Source: Paracoccus benzoatiresistens (GTDB lineage Bacteria; Pseudomonadota; Alphaproteobacteria; Rhodobacterales; Rhodobacteraceae). Taken from it: 62,471 nt of DNA. Below are positions 52,106 through 59,997 of this stretch, piece after piece. How positions within the stretch are numbered: the first letter of the stretch is position 1; each line of letters starts with the position of its first letter. The stretch spans positions 1-62,471 of the forward strand of contig NZ_JAPTYD010000021.1 in the NCBI RefSeq assembly GCF_026913015.1, in the 5' to 3' direction. Below the pieces are notes generated by a model, which was not told the DNA's origin, did not search any database, and was given only the letters and a program-made list of their open reading frames with translations. The translations under genes and the position numbers were made by a program.

Positions 52106-53908
52106 ATGACCCTGCAAGCCACCATCGACCGTGTGACCGACCGGATCCGCACCCGTTCCCGCACCACGCGGGAAGCCTATATGGACAAGATCGCCCGCGC
52201 GGCCGCGGACGGCCCCCGTCGCGCGCACTTGTCCTGCGGCAACCAGGCCCATGCCTATGCGGCCATGCCGGACAAGGACGACATGGCCCTGACGCGAAAG
52301 CCGAATATCGGGATCGTCACCGCCTATAACGACATGCTCTCGGCCCATCAGCCCTACGAACGTTACCCGGACCTGATCCGCCGCGCCGGCAATGCCGCCG
52401 GTGCCACCGTTCAGGTCGCAGGCGGCGTCCCTGCGATGTGCGACGGCGTGACGCAAGGCCGGGCGGGGATGGAACTGTCGCTGTTTTCCCGCGACGTGAT
52501 CGCGCTCGCGGCTGGCGTGGCGCTGTCGCACGATTGCTTCGACTCCACACTGTATCTGGGCGTTTGCGACAAGATCGTTCCCGGCCTGGTCATGGCCGCC
52601 GCGACCTTCGGCCATATCCCCGCGGTCTTCCTGCCCGCCGGCCCAATGCCGTCCGGCCTGCCCAATGACGAGAAATCCAGGGTCCGCCAGCAATTCGCCG
52701 CGGGCGAGGTCGGCCGCGACGCGCTTATGGCGGCGGAAATGGCCTCCTACCACGCGCCCGGCACCTGCACCTTCTACGGCACGGCCAACAGCAACCAGAT
52801 GCTGATGGAGTTCATGGGCCTGCACCTGCCCGGCTCCAGCTTCGTTAACCCCAACACCCCCCTGCGCGATGCCCTGACCGTGGCCGGCGTCCTGCGTGCC
52901 GCTGCCATCACCCGCTTGGGCAACGACTACCTGCCGGCGGGCGAGGTTCTGGATGAGAAGGCCTTCGTGAACGGCATCGTCGGCCTGATGGCGACCGGGG
53001 GATCGACGAACCTCGTCATGCATATTCCCGCCATGGCCAAGGCTGCGGGCATCCTCATCGACATCGAGGATTTTCACGACATCTCGGAATCCGTGCCGCT
53101 GATGGCCCGCGTTTATCCCAACGGACTGGCCGACGTGAACCATTTCCATGCGGCGGGCGGCATCGGCTACATGATTGGCCAGCTGCTGGACGCCGGGCTG
53201 CTGCACCCGGATGTCAAGACGATCAACGGCACCGGGCTTGAAGGCTACACCGCCGAGCCGAAGCTGGACGGCGACCGTCTTTGGTGGGAGGAAGGGTCCC
53301 GCGACACCCTGAACGACAGGATCCTGCGCCCGGCCCACGATCCCTTTGCCAGGACCGGCGGCTTGAAGCAGCTTCAGGGCAACATCGGGCGCGGCGTCAT
53401 CAAGGTCAGCGCCGTGTCCGAGGAACGCCATGTGATCGAGGCCAAGGCGCGCGTCTTCAGCGACCAGGACCAGGTCAAGGACGCCTTCAAGGCGGGCGAG
53501 TTCACCGAGGACACGATCGTCGTCGTCCGCTTCCAGGGTCCGCGCGCGAACGGCATGCCCGAGCTGCACTCGCTGACGCCGATCCTTGCGGTGCTTCAGG
53601 ATCGGGGTCTGAAGGTGGCCCTGCTGACCGACGGCCGCATGTCGGGCGCCTCGGGCAAGGTTCCGTCTGCCATCCACATCTCGCCCGAGGCTTCGGTCGG
53701 TGGTCCGCTGGCCCGCGTCCAAGACGGCGACCTGATCCGGCTGGATGCAACCCACGGCACCATTGACTGCCTTGCCCCGGACTTCGAATCCCGCCCCGCC
53801 GCAGCCTATGACCCCCGCCCCAGCAGCGAGGGCATGGGCCGCGAGCTATTCGCCGCCTTTCGGGCGGTCGCCGGCCCCGCTACCGAGGGCGCGGGCGTCG
53901 TGGTGTGA
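52106..53908 (+). CDS. edd: 6-phosphogluconate dehydratase
   Basis: Edd makes 2-keto-3-deoxy-6-phosphogluconate, the first step unique to the Entner-Doudoroff pathway. The 600-aa iron-sulfur enzyme has [27 protein letters not shown] with a cluster cysteine, and the C-terminal [21 protein letters not shown] lies 7 bases before the ATG at 52106. eda, its usual partner, is not in the window; the space downstream is a tRNA-Ser and a genomic island. Confidence 0.97.
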   Translation: MTLQATIDRVTDRIRTRSRTTREAYMDKIARAAADGPRRAHLSCGNQAHAYAAMPDKDDMALTRKPNIGIVTAYNDMLSAHQPYERYPDLIRRAGNAAGATVQVAGGVPAMCDGVTQGRAGMELSLFSRDVIALAAGVALSHDCFDSTLYLGVCDKIVPGLVMAAATFGHIPAVFLPAGPMPSGLPNDEKSRVRQQFAAGEVGRDALMAAEMASYHAPGTCTFYGTANSNQMLMEFMGLHLPGSSFVNPNTPLRDALTVAGVLRAAAITRLGNDYLPAGEVLDEKAFVNGIVGLMATGGSTNLVMHIPAMAKAAGILIDIEDFHDISESVPLMARVYPNGLADVNHFHAAGGIGYMIGQLLDAGLLHPDVKTINGTGLEGYTAEPKLDGDRLWWEEGSRDTLNDRILRPAHDPFARTGGLKQLQGNIGRGVIKVSAVSEERHVIEAKARVFSDQDQVKDAFKAGEFTEDTIVVVRFQGPRANGMPELHSLTPILAVLQDRGLKVALLTDGRMSGASGKVPSAIHISPEASVGGPLARVQDGDLIRLDATHGTIDCLAPDFESRPAAAYDPRPSSEGMGRELFAAFRAVAGPATEGAGVVV

Positions 53909-53917
53909 CAGTTGGAT

Positions 53918-53938
53918 CTTGGCAATCCTGCCGCCAAG
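53918..53938 (+). terminator. Weak hairpin after edd
   Basis: CTTGGC and GCCAAG with a 9-base loop, 10 bp past the edd stop. No T-run; weak. Confidence 0.3.
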
Positions 53939-53954
53939 GGTTACGCACGCCGAC

Positions 53955-54044
53955 GGAGCAGTGGCCGAGCGGTCTAAGGCAGCGGTCTTGAAAACCGCCG
54001 GGCCAGAGATGGTCCCGTGGGTTCGAATCCCACCTGCTCCGCCA
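53955..54044 (+). tRNA. tRNA-Ser (UGA)
   Basis: The 90-nt sequence forms a class II tRNA: acceptor GGAGCAG/CTGCTCC, anticodon loop CTTGAAA (anticodon TGA), a long variable arm and T-loop GGTTCGAATCC, with encoded CCA. It reads UCA codons. Its 3' end is the left junction of the accessory region. Confidence 0.97.
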
Positions 54045-55036
54045 ACCAGTATCAACAATCCTTTGGATTATACTAATAATTTTAGTTAGGATGCCTAGCC
54101 TTTCCCCACTGCTTCCCCCATTCTGTTCTGGAACATGCAGGACGCTTAGCCGTAACGGCGGGGGTTAGTCCATTTCCCTATGTCGTCAAAAGCGCCGACC
54201 CGCCGCCTTCTCATGCCGAGTTTTTGTTGCCGTCTTTGATTTCGGCGCATCTGTGCTGCGAGCGGCGGGAAAATTGTCGCGGTTTGGCGAAGGCGGCTGA
54301 TGCCAACGGTCCTGTCCGCGAACTACCGCCAGCTTTGAGCCACCCCCAGACGCTTTTTTTTGAATTGAGGATGCACGCACATTCCGAGGGTGCCGGTCCT
54401 TACGCAGGTCGCGCCTAACTTCCGGATGCCCCCCATCAATCTTAAAGCCTCCGGTCCAATTGTTGACGGCGACCCGTGGGGATGGTTCATTTTCAGACTC
54501 AGCGCGTCAGATCCGGGCGGTAGGGGTGCGACCCTCACGCGCGCATGAGAATGCAAAAGCTGTGTTAGCAAATGCGGCGTAGGCCTGTATCGGTCCCGTC
54601 CGCAACAGGCTTCAGACTTTGACCCGCCCCGTGACGACACCTTCCTCAGCGCCATCGCCATCGCTGCAATCGTCGTCTATGGGCCTGATGTTTATAAGAA
54701 GTGAGCCTATAGGTCAGCCAGTGCTATCTAGCTATTTGTAGAGTTGTGTGGTCGCGTGGTTATGAATGCAGCTGGTGTTGGCCACCTGACGTATGGTTCC
54801 CAGTCTGTCGCCTGATCGCCCTTAGTGTAGCAAGTTAAGTTTCGAGAGGCAGCAATGCAGACCGAGTTGCCGTTTGCACATGCAGCGCGGAGAAGGATTA
54901 CATTGCTTCAGGATCTACCAGCAGGGCGGTTCGCGGGAGTTCGCTGCCGGATGGTCAATAGACCGAATTGCCGCCGAGGGCTGCCGTTCGTACCGCATAC
55001 TGCGGGCGGTCACTCGGACCAATGGCGCTCCCGCCC
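54045..55036. other. Mostly non-coding island segment
   Basis: About 1 kb without a credible gene. A weak inverted repeat AATCC-TTT-GGATT lies at 54057-54069, right after the tRNA. A 40-codon frame at 54426-54548 and a further open stretch in the same frame ending at 54704 have no ribosome site. Composition is mixed and reading frames are broken, which suits decayed mobile DNA. Confidence 0.4.
54112..54122 (+). repeat. Left CTTCCCCCATT tract
   Basis: CTTCCCCCATT 68 bp after the tRNA-Ser end, preceded by a second C-rich tract (TTTCCCCACTG). The same 11-mer lies at 61236-61246 just before the integrase start. Possible integrase arm sites. Confidence 0.35.
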
Positions 55037-55244
55037 TTAGTCTGCTTCGGTCAGGGTCGTTGAACGAGGGTTCTTCGGACCGGTCTTCAAGTCCTCGACC
55101 ATCGCCCGCTTGCGCCACTTCGCCATTGACTTCGGGTTGATGCCCAGTTTCCCGGCTCAGAGTCCCGAGCGAAGCTTGCGATCGTTATCTTGCAGCTCTG
55201 ACGGTGTGCGTGGTCGTGGCGCTTCCGTGACGAACTTGGCCCAT
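55037..55244 (-). pseudogene. IS481-family transposase N-terminus, degenerate
   Basis: Read leftwards from the ATG at 55244, MGQVRHGSATTTHTVRAAR matches the start of a common IS481-type transposase. A TAA interrupts after about 19 codons, and one indel later shifts the frame; the helix-turn-helix continues as LGINPKSMAKWRKRAMVEDL and KTGPKNPRSTTLTEAD before a stop. Only about 70 of some 320 residues remain, and no catalytic DDE part is present. Confidence 0.75.
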
Positions 55245-55389
55245 AATGCTTCCTTCCATTCCCAAGAAAGGGTCGCACCATCAAACCGTGGGATCGAACA
55301 CTTAAAATGGTAGTTGCTGGACCGACCAGTCCTTCTGGTCAGGTCCACGTTGCAAGGAAAGAATTAACGAAGCAAGCGTCAACGCCACG

Positions 55390-56427
55390 CTAAAGAATGA
55401 AGTCTCCGCTCAAGTAGTCGGTTGCGTCGTCTAGCTCATCGAGAATGTGCACCGTCATCTCGGCTATCGCGTCGTTATCGATGTTCACGAGCAACCAGGT
55501 CTCGTCCCCCACGTTCTGCATCCAGATCCTGCCCGCTCCTCCTGCCGTTGTGCCGTTGAAAACGAAGGACTGGTTGCCGACCGTGGCGACATTGGCATCG
55601 ATTGCGGACAGATTGATCCGATCCTCAACGGAGCCGATGGGATTGGCCCCGGCGCCCTGAAAGTCGCGAATATGGTCAATTCCGCTGACAGAATTGGACT
55701 CGCTGGTGCTGAGAAAGACAAACACATCGCTGCCACTTCCACCCCTCATCTGATCCGCGCCACCACCGCCCACCACGCTGTCGTTACCACTTCCGCCGCT
55801 CAGGCTGTCGTTGCCCGCACCGCCGAACAGGTTGTCGTTGCCGGAACTGCCAGAGAGAGTGTCGTCGCCCGCTTCACCCAATAGCCGGTCGTTGCCCGCG
55901 CCGCCGGACAGCCGGTCGTTGTCGAGACCGCCAGAGACAGTGTCCGCGCCGTCTCCGCCGACCAAGGTGTCGTCGCCCGCGCCGCCCAACAGCCGGTCGT
56001 TGTCCACGCCGCCGTCCAGGCTGTCGTTGCCCGCGTCGCCGAACAGCCGGTCGTTGCCCGCGCCCCCGTCCAGGCTATCGTTACCGAGACCGCCAGAGAC
56101 AGTGTCCGCGCCGTTTCCGCCGACCAGGCTGTCGTTGCCTGCGCCGCCCAACAGCCGGTCGTTGCCCGCGCCCCCGTCCAGGCTGTCGTTACCCGCGTCG
56201 CCGAAGAGGTTGTCGTTGCCCACGCCGCCGACCAGGGAGTCGTTGCCGAGACCGCCAGAGACAGTGTCGTTGCCTATTTCACCGAACAGCAGGTCGCCGC
56301 CATCTTGTCCCAAAATGCGATCGTGGCCCCCGCGGCCGAAAACCAGATCGGCTCCTGCCAAGGCAAAGAACGTCTCGGATAGGGAGTTGCCGATGAGGGT
56401 GTCGTTGTTATTTGTTCCGGTAGGCAT
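55390..56427 (-). CDS. RTX calcium-binding repeat protein
   Basis: The 345-aa product consists of a short N-terminus, about 20 RTX nonapeptides (GGxGxDxLx; residues about 30-235), and a C-terminal domain of about 110 residues ([21 protein letters not shown]) like the serralysin-type cap of type I secreted proteins. It has no signal peptide, as expected for type I export. No catalytic domain is present, so it may be adhesive, structural or a truncated product. AGGA precedes the ATG. No ABC exporter or membrane-fusion gene lies in the window. Confidence 0.88.
   Translation of the reverse strand: MPTGTNNNDTLIGNSLSETFFALAGADLVFGRGGHDRILGQDGGDLLFGEIGNDTVSGGLGNDSLVGGVGNDNLFGDAGNDSLDGGAGNDRLLGGAGNDSLVGGNGADTVSGGLGNDSLDGGAGNDRLFGDAGNDSLDGGVDNDRLLGGAGDDTLVGGDGADTVSGGLDNDRLSGGAGNDRLLGEAGDDTLSGSSGNDNLFGGAGNDSLSGGSGNDSVVGGGGADQMRGGSGSDVFVFLSTSESNSVSGIDHIRDFQGAGANPIGSVEDRINLSAIDANVATVGNQSFVFNGTTAGGAGRIWMQNVGDETWLLVNIDNDAIAEMTVHILDELDDATDYLSGDFIL
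55939..56262 (-). repeat. 54-aa super-repeat within the RTX gene
   Basis: Residues 56-109 and 110-163 are two units of six nonapeptides each, in the same order from VSGGLGNDS to LVGGxGADT. A degenerate third unit follows at 164-217. The 162-bp period implies past duplication of blocks of six repeats. Confidence 0.75.
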
Positions 56428-56639
56428 GAGAGGATCCTTTTATCAATAATCAGAATGCCTGATCGCCCGTGTCCCTCGCCGGCTTGATGAGACTCACGGC
56501 CCTGAATTCCGGCGGACAACTAATTGTACATCCAAGGCTCGGACTCACAAAGGCACCTGTTTGCCGACATGAGCTCTGGAAGCAGGCTTCCGCCCAGATA
56601 CGGCCAACGCTCGACGGTGAAATACCACCGCCTCAGCCA

Positions 56640-57599
56640 TCAGGGACCGACTCCAGTCCGTGGCTTGGACAGGGTTTCCTGCACCGTCTTTGCAATCACC
56701 TGCAGGCCCGTCTCCCGAGGCAGTGCAAAGTAGACCCACTCGATATGCGCCCACCCCCTAAGCTTTTGCCCGCCTCGCTCGGCCGAATACTGCCACGATG
56801 CGGTCAGTCTAGCCTTGGCAACAGGTCGTGGCTTTCCCAAACCAGCTTGCAGATTTGCGTGCGCAATGTAACGGCTTCGCGCGACCGTTCGCCGTGGCGG
56901 TAGTTCGGATGCGCTGGGCCGGACTTCTGCCCGCCACCTGCGCCATGCGCGCCAGCCGGTGACTGCGGGGGCGCGGCAGGGCTGACCGGTGCGCTTGGCC
57001 GTGGCGCGGCACCTGGGCGCAGCGTTGGCCCGGTTCATGGGGTTAGCGTCACACTTGCCCATCTGCCCGCCCCCCCCGTGCTGCACATGACCGACAACCG
57101 CCTGCCCGCCGCTCTTGACGTTCACCCGCTCCACCCGGACAATTTGCTGCCCCTTGCTGCGATACCGCTTCAAGCTGTCCATCTGGGCGCTGTAGGTGCG
57201 GGCCAGCTTGTTCAGCGCCCGCTCGGCTGCGTCCTGCTGGCGCAGGTTCTCGACGTGGTTCAGCCGCCGCGCCATCATCATCGTGGCCTGATGGATGGCC
57301 GCCATCTGGGCCAGCAACAGCGTTTCCGCCGCATCGCGCGGGGCCATGCTGTCGACAAAGCCCAGCGCGAAGCCGGTTGCCGCCGCATCGCTGCGTCGCC
57401 CCTGCGAACCCAGGACAGCGGCTTGCTTCACCGGCCCATCGGCAACCAGCGCGTTTCCTGCGCCTTGATCGATCCTGCCATAGTCCCCCGACTTTTCGAC
57501 CCGCAGCACATTGCCTGCATCCCAGTGCAGCGTGACCGATGGCCCGGCACGGCGGCTTGCCTCGGCGGGCGCTGGGGGCTTGCGCCGTTGCCTGGTCAT
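56640..57599 (-). CDS. Island protein, probable fusion of decayed genes
   Basis: The open frame gives 319 aa. Residues 1-187 form a helical, Gln/Arg-rich unit (FALGFVDSMAPRDAAETLLL; AIHQATMMMARRLNHVENLR; ARTYSAQMDSLKRYRSKGQQ) that looks like one complete island protein. Residues from 188 start a second unit (MNRANAAPRCRATAKRTGQP) that goes out of frame after about 30 codons. The last about 50 residues (GWAHIEWVYFALPRETGLQV) are unrecognised. The first part is the more credible gene. Function unknown. Confidence 0.5.
   Translation of the reverse strand: MTRQRRKPPAPAEASRRAGPSVTLHWDAGNVLRVEKSGDYGRIDQGAGNALVADGPVKQAAVLGSQGRRSDAAATGFALGFVDSMAPRDAAETLLLAQMAAIHQATMMMARRLNHVENLRQQDAAERALNKLARTYSAQMDSLKRYRSKGQQIVRVERVNVKSGGQAVVGHVQHGGGGQMGKCDANPMNRANAAPRCRATAKRTGQPCRAPAVTGWRAWRRWRAEVRPSASELPPRRTVARSRYIAHANLQAGLGKPRPVAKARLTASWQYSAERGGQKLRGWAHIEWVYFALPRETGLQVIAKTVQETLSKPRTGVGP
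56804..57038 (-). pseudogene. Small CxxxC...HG island protein, frameshifted
   Basis: From the ATG at 57038 the frame reads PRCRATAKRTGQPCRAPAV, then a deletion of about a dozen bases shifts it. The matching continuation in the next frame is HGAGGGQKSGPAHPNYRHGE and SREAVTLRTQICKLVWESHD, ending at the stop at 56804-56806. Related small proteins occur in phage-like islands with a C-x-C-x-RMHG pattern, which this copy has lost. Confidence 0.6.
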
Positions 57600-57795
57600 G
57601 GCCGCACCTCGCCTTGCCCGCCTGCCGTCCTGCGCGCCCCTGCAAGCGCCAGCCTATGGCTTAGATGTAGATATGGCTCAAATCCTGCGCCGCGCACCGA
57701 TGGAAAACGGCCGGATGCGGCCCAATGGTTGAGCCGCTTTGCGCCTCCGGCGACCGTCACCAGCCGGAAGCGGCTCAATGGTTGCGCCGCGCGGC
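57600..57795. other. Gap between island operons with GGCTCAAT repeats
   Basis: The 196 bp between 56640-57599 and 57796-58200 contain the direct repeats at 57770-57808 and a TTGAGCCGC inversion at 57729-57737. I see no gene. A continuation of the upstream gene in another frame runs through here and may be its lost C-terminus. Confidence 0.4.
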
Positions 57796-57808
57796 TCAAT
57801 TTTTGCGC
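57770..57808. repeat. Two iteron-like direct repeats
   Basis: GCGGCTCAATGGTTGCGC (57770-57787) and GCGGCTCAATTTTTGCGC (57791-57808) match in 16 of 18 positions with 21-bp spacing, about two helical turns. They overlap the 3' end of a winged-helix gene. Such spacing suits a DNA-binding protein or an origin, but only two copies are present. Confidence 0.45.
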
Positions 57809-58200
57809 GGGGCTTCTGTTTTTGCCCGCCATGCCATGTAGGCTTTCGTTGCCGGTTTGCCGTCGCATTGTTCTTCCTCCAGAGCATAGGTGCTGGCCTG
57901 CCCGATGCCGGACGGGCCGAGATGATGTTCGCCGGTCTTGCGAATGAAGCCGCGCGCCTCCAGTTCACGAAACCAGCCCGCGACCGTGTTGCGCGCCACG
58001 TTCAGCGCCTTGGCCGCGTCCCGGTGCGACAGGTAGAGGTTGCCGTTGTTCGTGCCGGTGAAGCGCCGCTTTATCTCGACATAGAGCGCACGCGGACCGG
58101 GCGGCATGGTCGCCCATGCCTCGCTGGCCTGCAGGTATTCCATCAGCTGCACAAAGCGCCCGTTGCCGCGCTTGTGGCGCTTGTATCGCCTAGCGGCCAC
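57796..58200 (-). CDS. Winged-helix DNA-binding protein, replication-type
   Basis: The 134-aa product starts at a GTG and has a winged helix-turn-helix: LSHRDAAKALNVARNTVAGW as recognition helix and RELEARGFIRKTGEHHLGPS as wing, then ASTYALEEEQC. The pattern resembles helix-turn-helix proteins of phage- or plasmid-type replication modules. It overlaps the previous gene by 11 bp and closes the operon. The C-terminus may have been cut by a frameshift; related frames continue past the stop. Confidence 0.65.
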   Translation of the reverse strand: MAARRYKRHKRGNGRFVQLMEYLQASEAWATMPPGPRALYVEIKRRFTGTNNGNLYLSHRDAAKALNVARNTVAGWFRELEARGFIRKTGEHHLGPSGIGQASTYALEEEQCDGKPATKAYMAWRAKTEAPRKN

Positions 58201-58456
58201 GCTGCACCCCCAGAGCGTCCCTCAGCCGTCCGCTGGCGGCATGGAACACCTCGGGACAGTCCAACCGCCGCCCGGTCAGCGCCGCCCAGCGCAGCGCCCA
58301 TTGCAACGCGTCCTGGCGGCTGTCTGCCAGATAGACCAGCCGGGCGCGGTCGCGGGTCTCGGTCAGGTCATAGACCGCAAAGCCGAGGCCGGTGCGCGCA
58401 GCGATGGCGCGCACCTCCACCCAGCCGCGCGGCGTATCGTGCCGCGCCGGGCTCAT
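58190..58456 (-). CDS. Island protein of unknown function (88 aa)
   Basis: The 88-aa product has an alpha/beta composition (WVEVRAIAARTGLGFAVYDL; SRQDALQWALRWAALTGRRL) and no recognised motif. The ATG at 58456 follows GGGGGAT and overlaps the stop of the 32-aa gene as ATGA; the long in-frame extension upstream is not supported. Confidence 0.55.
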   Translation of the reverse strand: MSPARHDTPRGWVEVRAIAARTGLGFAVYDLTETRDRARLVYLADSRQDALQWALRWAALTGRRLDCPEVFHAASGRLRDALGVQRGR

Positions 58457-58551
58457 TCCAGATCCCCCCAGGCCATCTGCGCGACCAGCGCCGCGCATTG
58501 CGGCGACAGGCCATAGCGGGTGCGCAGGAAGGCGATGCGAAACCCTGTCAT
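58453..58551 (-). CDS. 32-aa coupled small protein
   Basis: The frame encodes 32 residues beginning MTGFRIAFLRTRYGLSPQCA and ending in WGDLE. Both ends overlap their neighbours by ATGA: its start with the 98-aa gene and its stop with the 88-aa gene. Such double coupling is hard to explain unless it is translated. It has a short amphipathic helix and no membrane span. Function unknown. Confidence 0.6.
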   Translation of the reverse strand: MTGFRIAFLRTRYGLSPQCAALVAQMAWGDLE

Positions 58552-58844
58552 GCGTCACCCCCTGCCAGCCTGTCAGCCAGTGCCTGGGCGCTGGGTGGGA
58601 AGCGCAGCCGGGCGGTATCAGTGCCGGGGGCCAGCCGATAATGGGCGACGTTCTCAGGGCCGCGCAGTTCACTAACAATCGGCCAGCCATAGGCCACCTT
58701 GAGGCGATGGATAATCGCGCCCAGCCGCCAGCCTTTCACCTCGCGGATTTCGGTCTTGTGGGAAATGGTGCGCCCGCCCGTCAGTGCATCGCAGGTCCAG
58801 GCCACCTGGGTGGGATTGGAATACCAGCGTTCAAATTGTGTCAT
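58548..58844 (-). CDS. Island protein, winged-helix-like (98 aa)
   Basis: First gene of the four-gene operon. The 98-aa product reads WYSNPTQVAWTCDALTGGRT, SHKTEIREVKGWRLGAIIHR and PENVAHYRLAPG, a layout like a helix-turn-helix with a wing. I know no function. Confidence 0.58.
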   Translation of the reverse strand: MTQFERWYSNPTQVAWTCDALTGGRTISHKTEIREVKGWRLGAIIHRLKVAYGWPIVSELRGPENVAHYRLAPGTDTARLRFPPSAQALADRLAGGDA

Positions 58845-58918
58845 TGTCTCGGCCTCTTTGTTTGCGGGCCGGGGTGCTGGGCGCTATGTTCCGGATACCC
58901 CTATCACCGAAACAAATG

Positions 58919-58944
58919 CCGCCGCCCCAAGCCTAGGGTGGCGG
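58919..58944 (-). terminator. Hairpin after the AlpA-type gene
   Basis: CCGCCACCC and GGGGCGGCGG pair imperfectly with a 7-base loop, 6 bp past the AlpA-type stop on the minus strand, followed by CATTTGTTT. Confidence 0.5.
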
Positions 58945-58949
58945 TTTGT

Positions 58950-59156
58950 TTATGCGGTCGTGCTGCGGCTGTTCAGCCAAGCGAAAACGGCGCTTTCGGG
59001 CCAGCCGACCGCCTTGCCGGTCAGCTTGACGGGGCGCGGAAACTGCCCCTTGCCCATCATGTCGTAGATCGTGCTGCGGCTCAGGCCGGTGATTTCTTCA
59101 ACGGCGCGGCGGCGGAGGTGCTTCTCCGCGACCAGCTTGCGCATTGTTTCGGCCAT
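58950..59156 (-). CDS. AlpA-family DNA-binding regulator
   Basis: The 68-aa product has the AlpA/MerR-like helix-turn-helix (RRRAVEEITGLSRSTIYDMM) and the typical GQFPRPVKLTGKAVGWPESA tail. In P4-like islands AlpA activates the integrase and controls excision. The ATG at 59156 is 8 bases after AGAGGA; earlier ATGs are possible. Confidence 0.85.
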   Translation of the reverse strand: MAETMRKLVAEKHLRRRAVEEITGLSRSTIYDMMGKGQFPRPVKLTGKAVGWPESAVFAWLNSRSTTA

Positions 59157-59235
59157 GTCGGATTTCCTCTGCATGTGACGGTCCATGTCGGACAGATTTA
59201 CATGCGACTTAGGGCACCGAAATTGCGAAAGAACT

Positions 59236-59997
59236 TTACAAATTAAACCGCAAGGCTTCCGCTGCTTCCCAGACATCTCGGGCTGTTTGCTCGGTCTGGG
59301 CGGTAGTCGGATGCAAGCAAGCAATCTGGGACCAGGTTGCACCGGCAGTGCGTGCATCTAAAGTTCTCAAGTATCTAAACCACTTTTTTTCATGTCGCCT
59401 CTCTTGCAGAATTCGTCCGTAGCGAATTCTTTGCCGGTCATGGGCTCTGCGCTTTAGCTCCCAAATTTGATTTTCAAGTGGTTTATCTAGATCAATGACA
59501 AAAGCTATTTCATTATCATCAAAAAATGCCTCTGATGAAGCGCCCGGAACCGTGGAAATAAGCCGACCTAGTTCTTTATCTGAAATCGGCATTCCCACCA
59601 ATTTCACTGCAATTTCGAGCTTCTTCGCATAGTCTTTGTAACGCCTACCCTTGACAATGAAATCAGGAATTTTCCCATATGATAAAGGTATAATGAGCCA
59701 TTCCGGCTGGTTCCCAATTCGTGGATTCGGAAGAGATTCGTATCCAAGTTCAGCCCTCTCTCTATCGAACCTAGAGATTGGAATGCTGAAACTTATCTCA
59801 GACGTATTTGAGTAAGAATAGTTATGGCCGAAAATATCTACCATAGAACTAAAGTGACTTGCGGCGTTCGCATCAAAGTATGCTCGCAAATCATCGCGCC
59901 TACGGTAAAATTCCCAGCGCCAGCAATTGAAGGTCCATTGCGAAATATCGCCATAAGCACTTGGGTCACGCCAATCAGGAATTCCCCACTCACTCAT
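59236..59997 (-). CDS. AT-rich island gene, DUF6499/DUF2285-like protein
   Basis: The 253-aa product starts with PDWRDPSAYGDISQWTFNCW, the tryptophan-rich pattern of a transcriptional-regulator-like domain (DUF6499). The middle (GNQPEWLIIPLSYGKIPDFI; AFVIDLDKPLENQIWEL) is unrecognised. The end (LRTLDARTAGATWSQIACLH) resembles a DUF2285-type helix-turn-helix. Its ATG overlaps the integrase stop as ATGA, so it is translated with int. Codon use is AT-rich compared with all neighbours, a sign of foreign origin. Function unknown. Confidence 0.6.
   Translation of the reverse strand: MSEWGIPDWRDPSAYGDISQWTFNCWRWEFYRRRDDLRAYFDANAASHFSSMVDIFGHNYSYSNTSEISFSIPISRFDRERAELGYESLPNPRIGNQPEWLIIPLSYGKIPDFIVKGRRYKDYAKKLEIAVKLVGMPISDKELGRLISTVPGASSEAFFDDNEIAFVIDLDKPLENQIWELKRRAHDRQRIRYGRILQERRHEKKWFRYLRTLDARTAGATWSQIACLHPTTAQTEQTARDVWEAAEALRFNL

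Noticed and set aside
55390..56427. CRISPR-like or satellite repeat array
   Set aside because: The repeats are coding nonapeptides of an RTX protein with an open frame throughout; no unique spacers.
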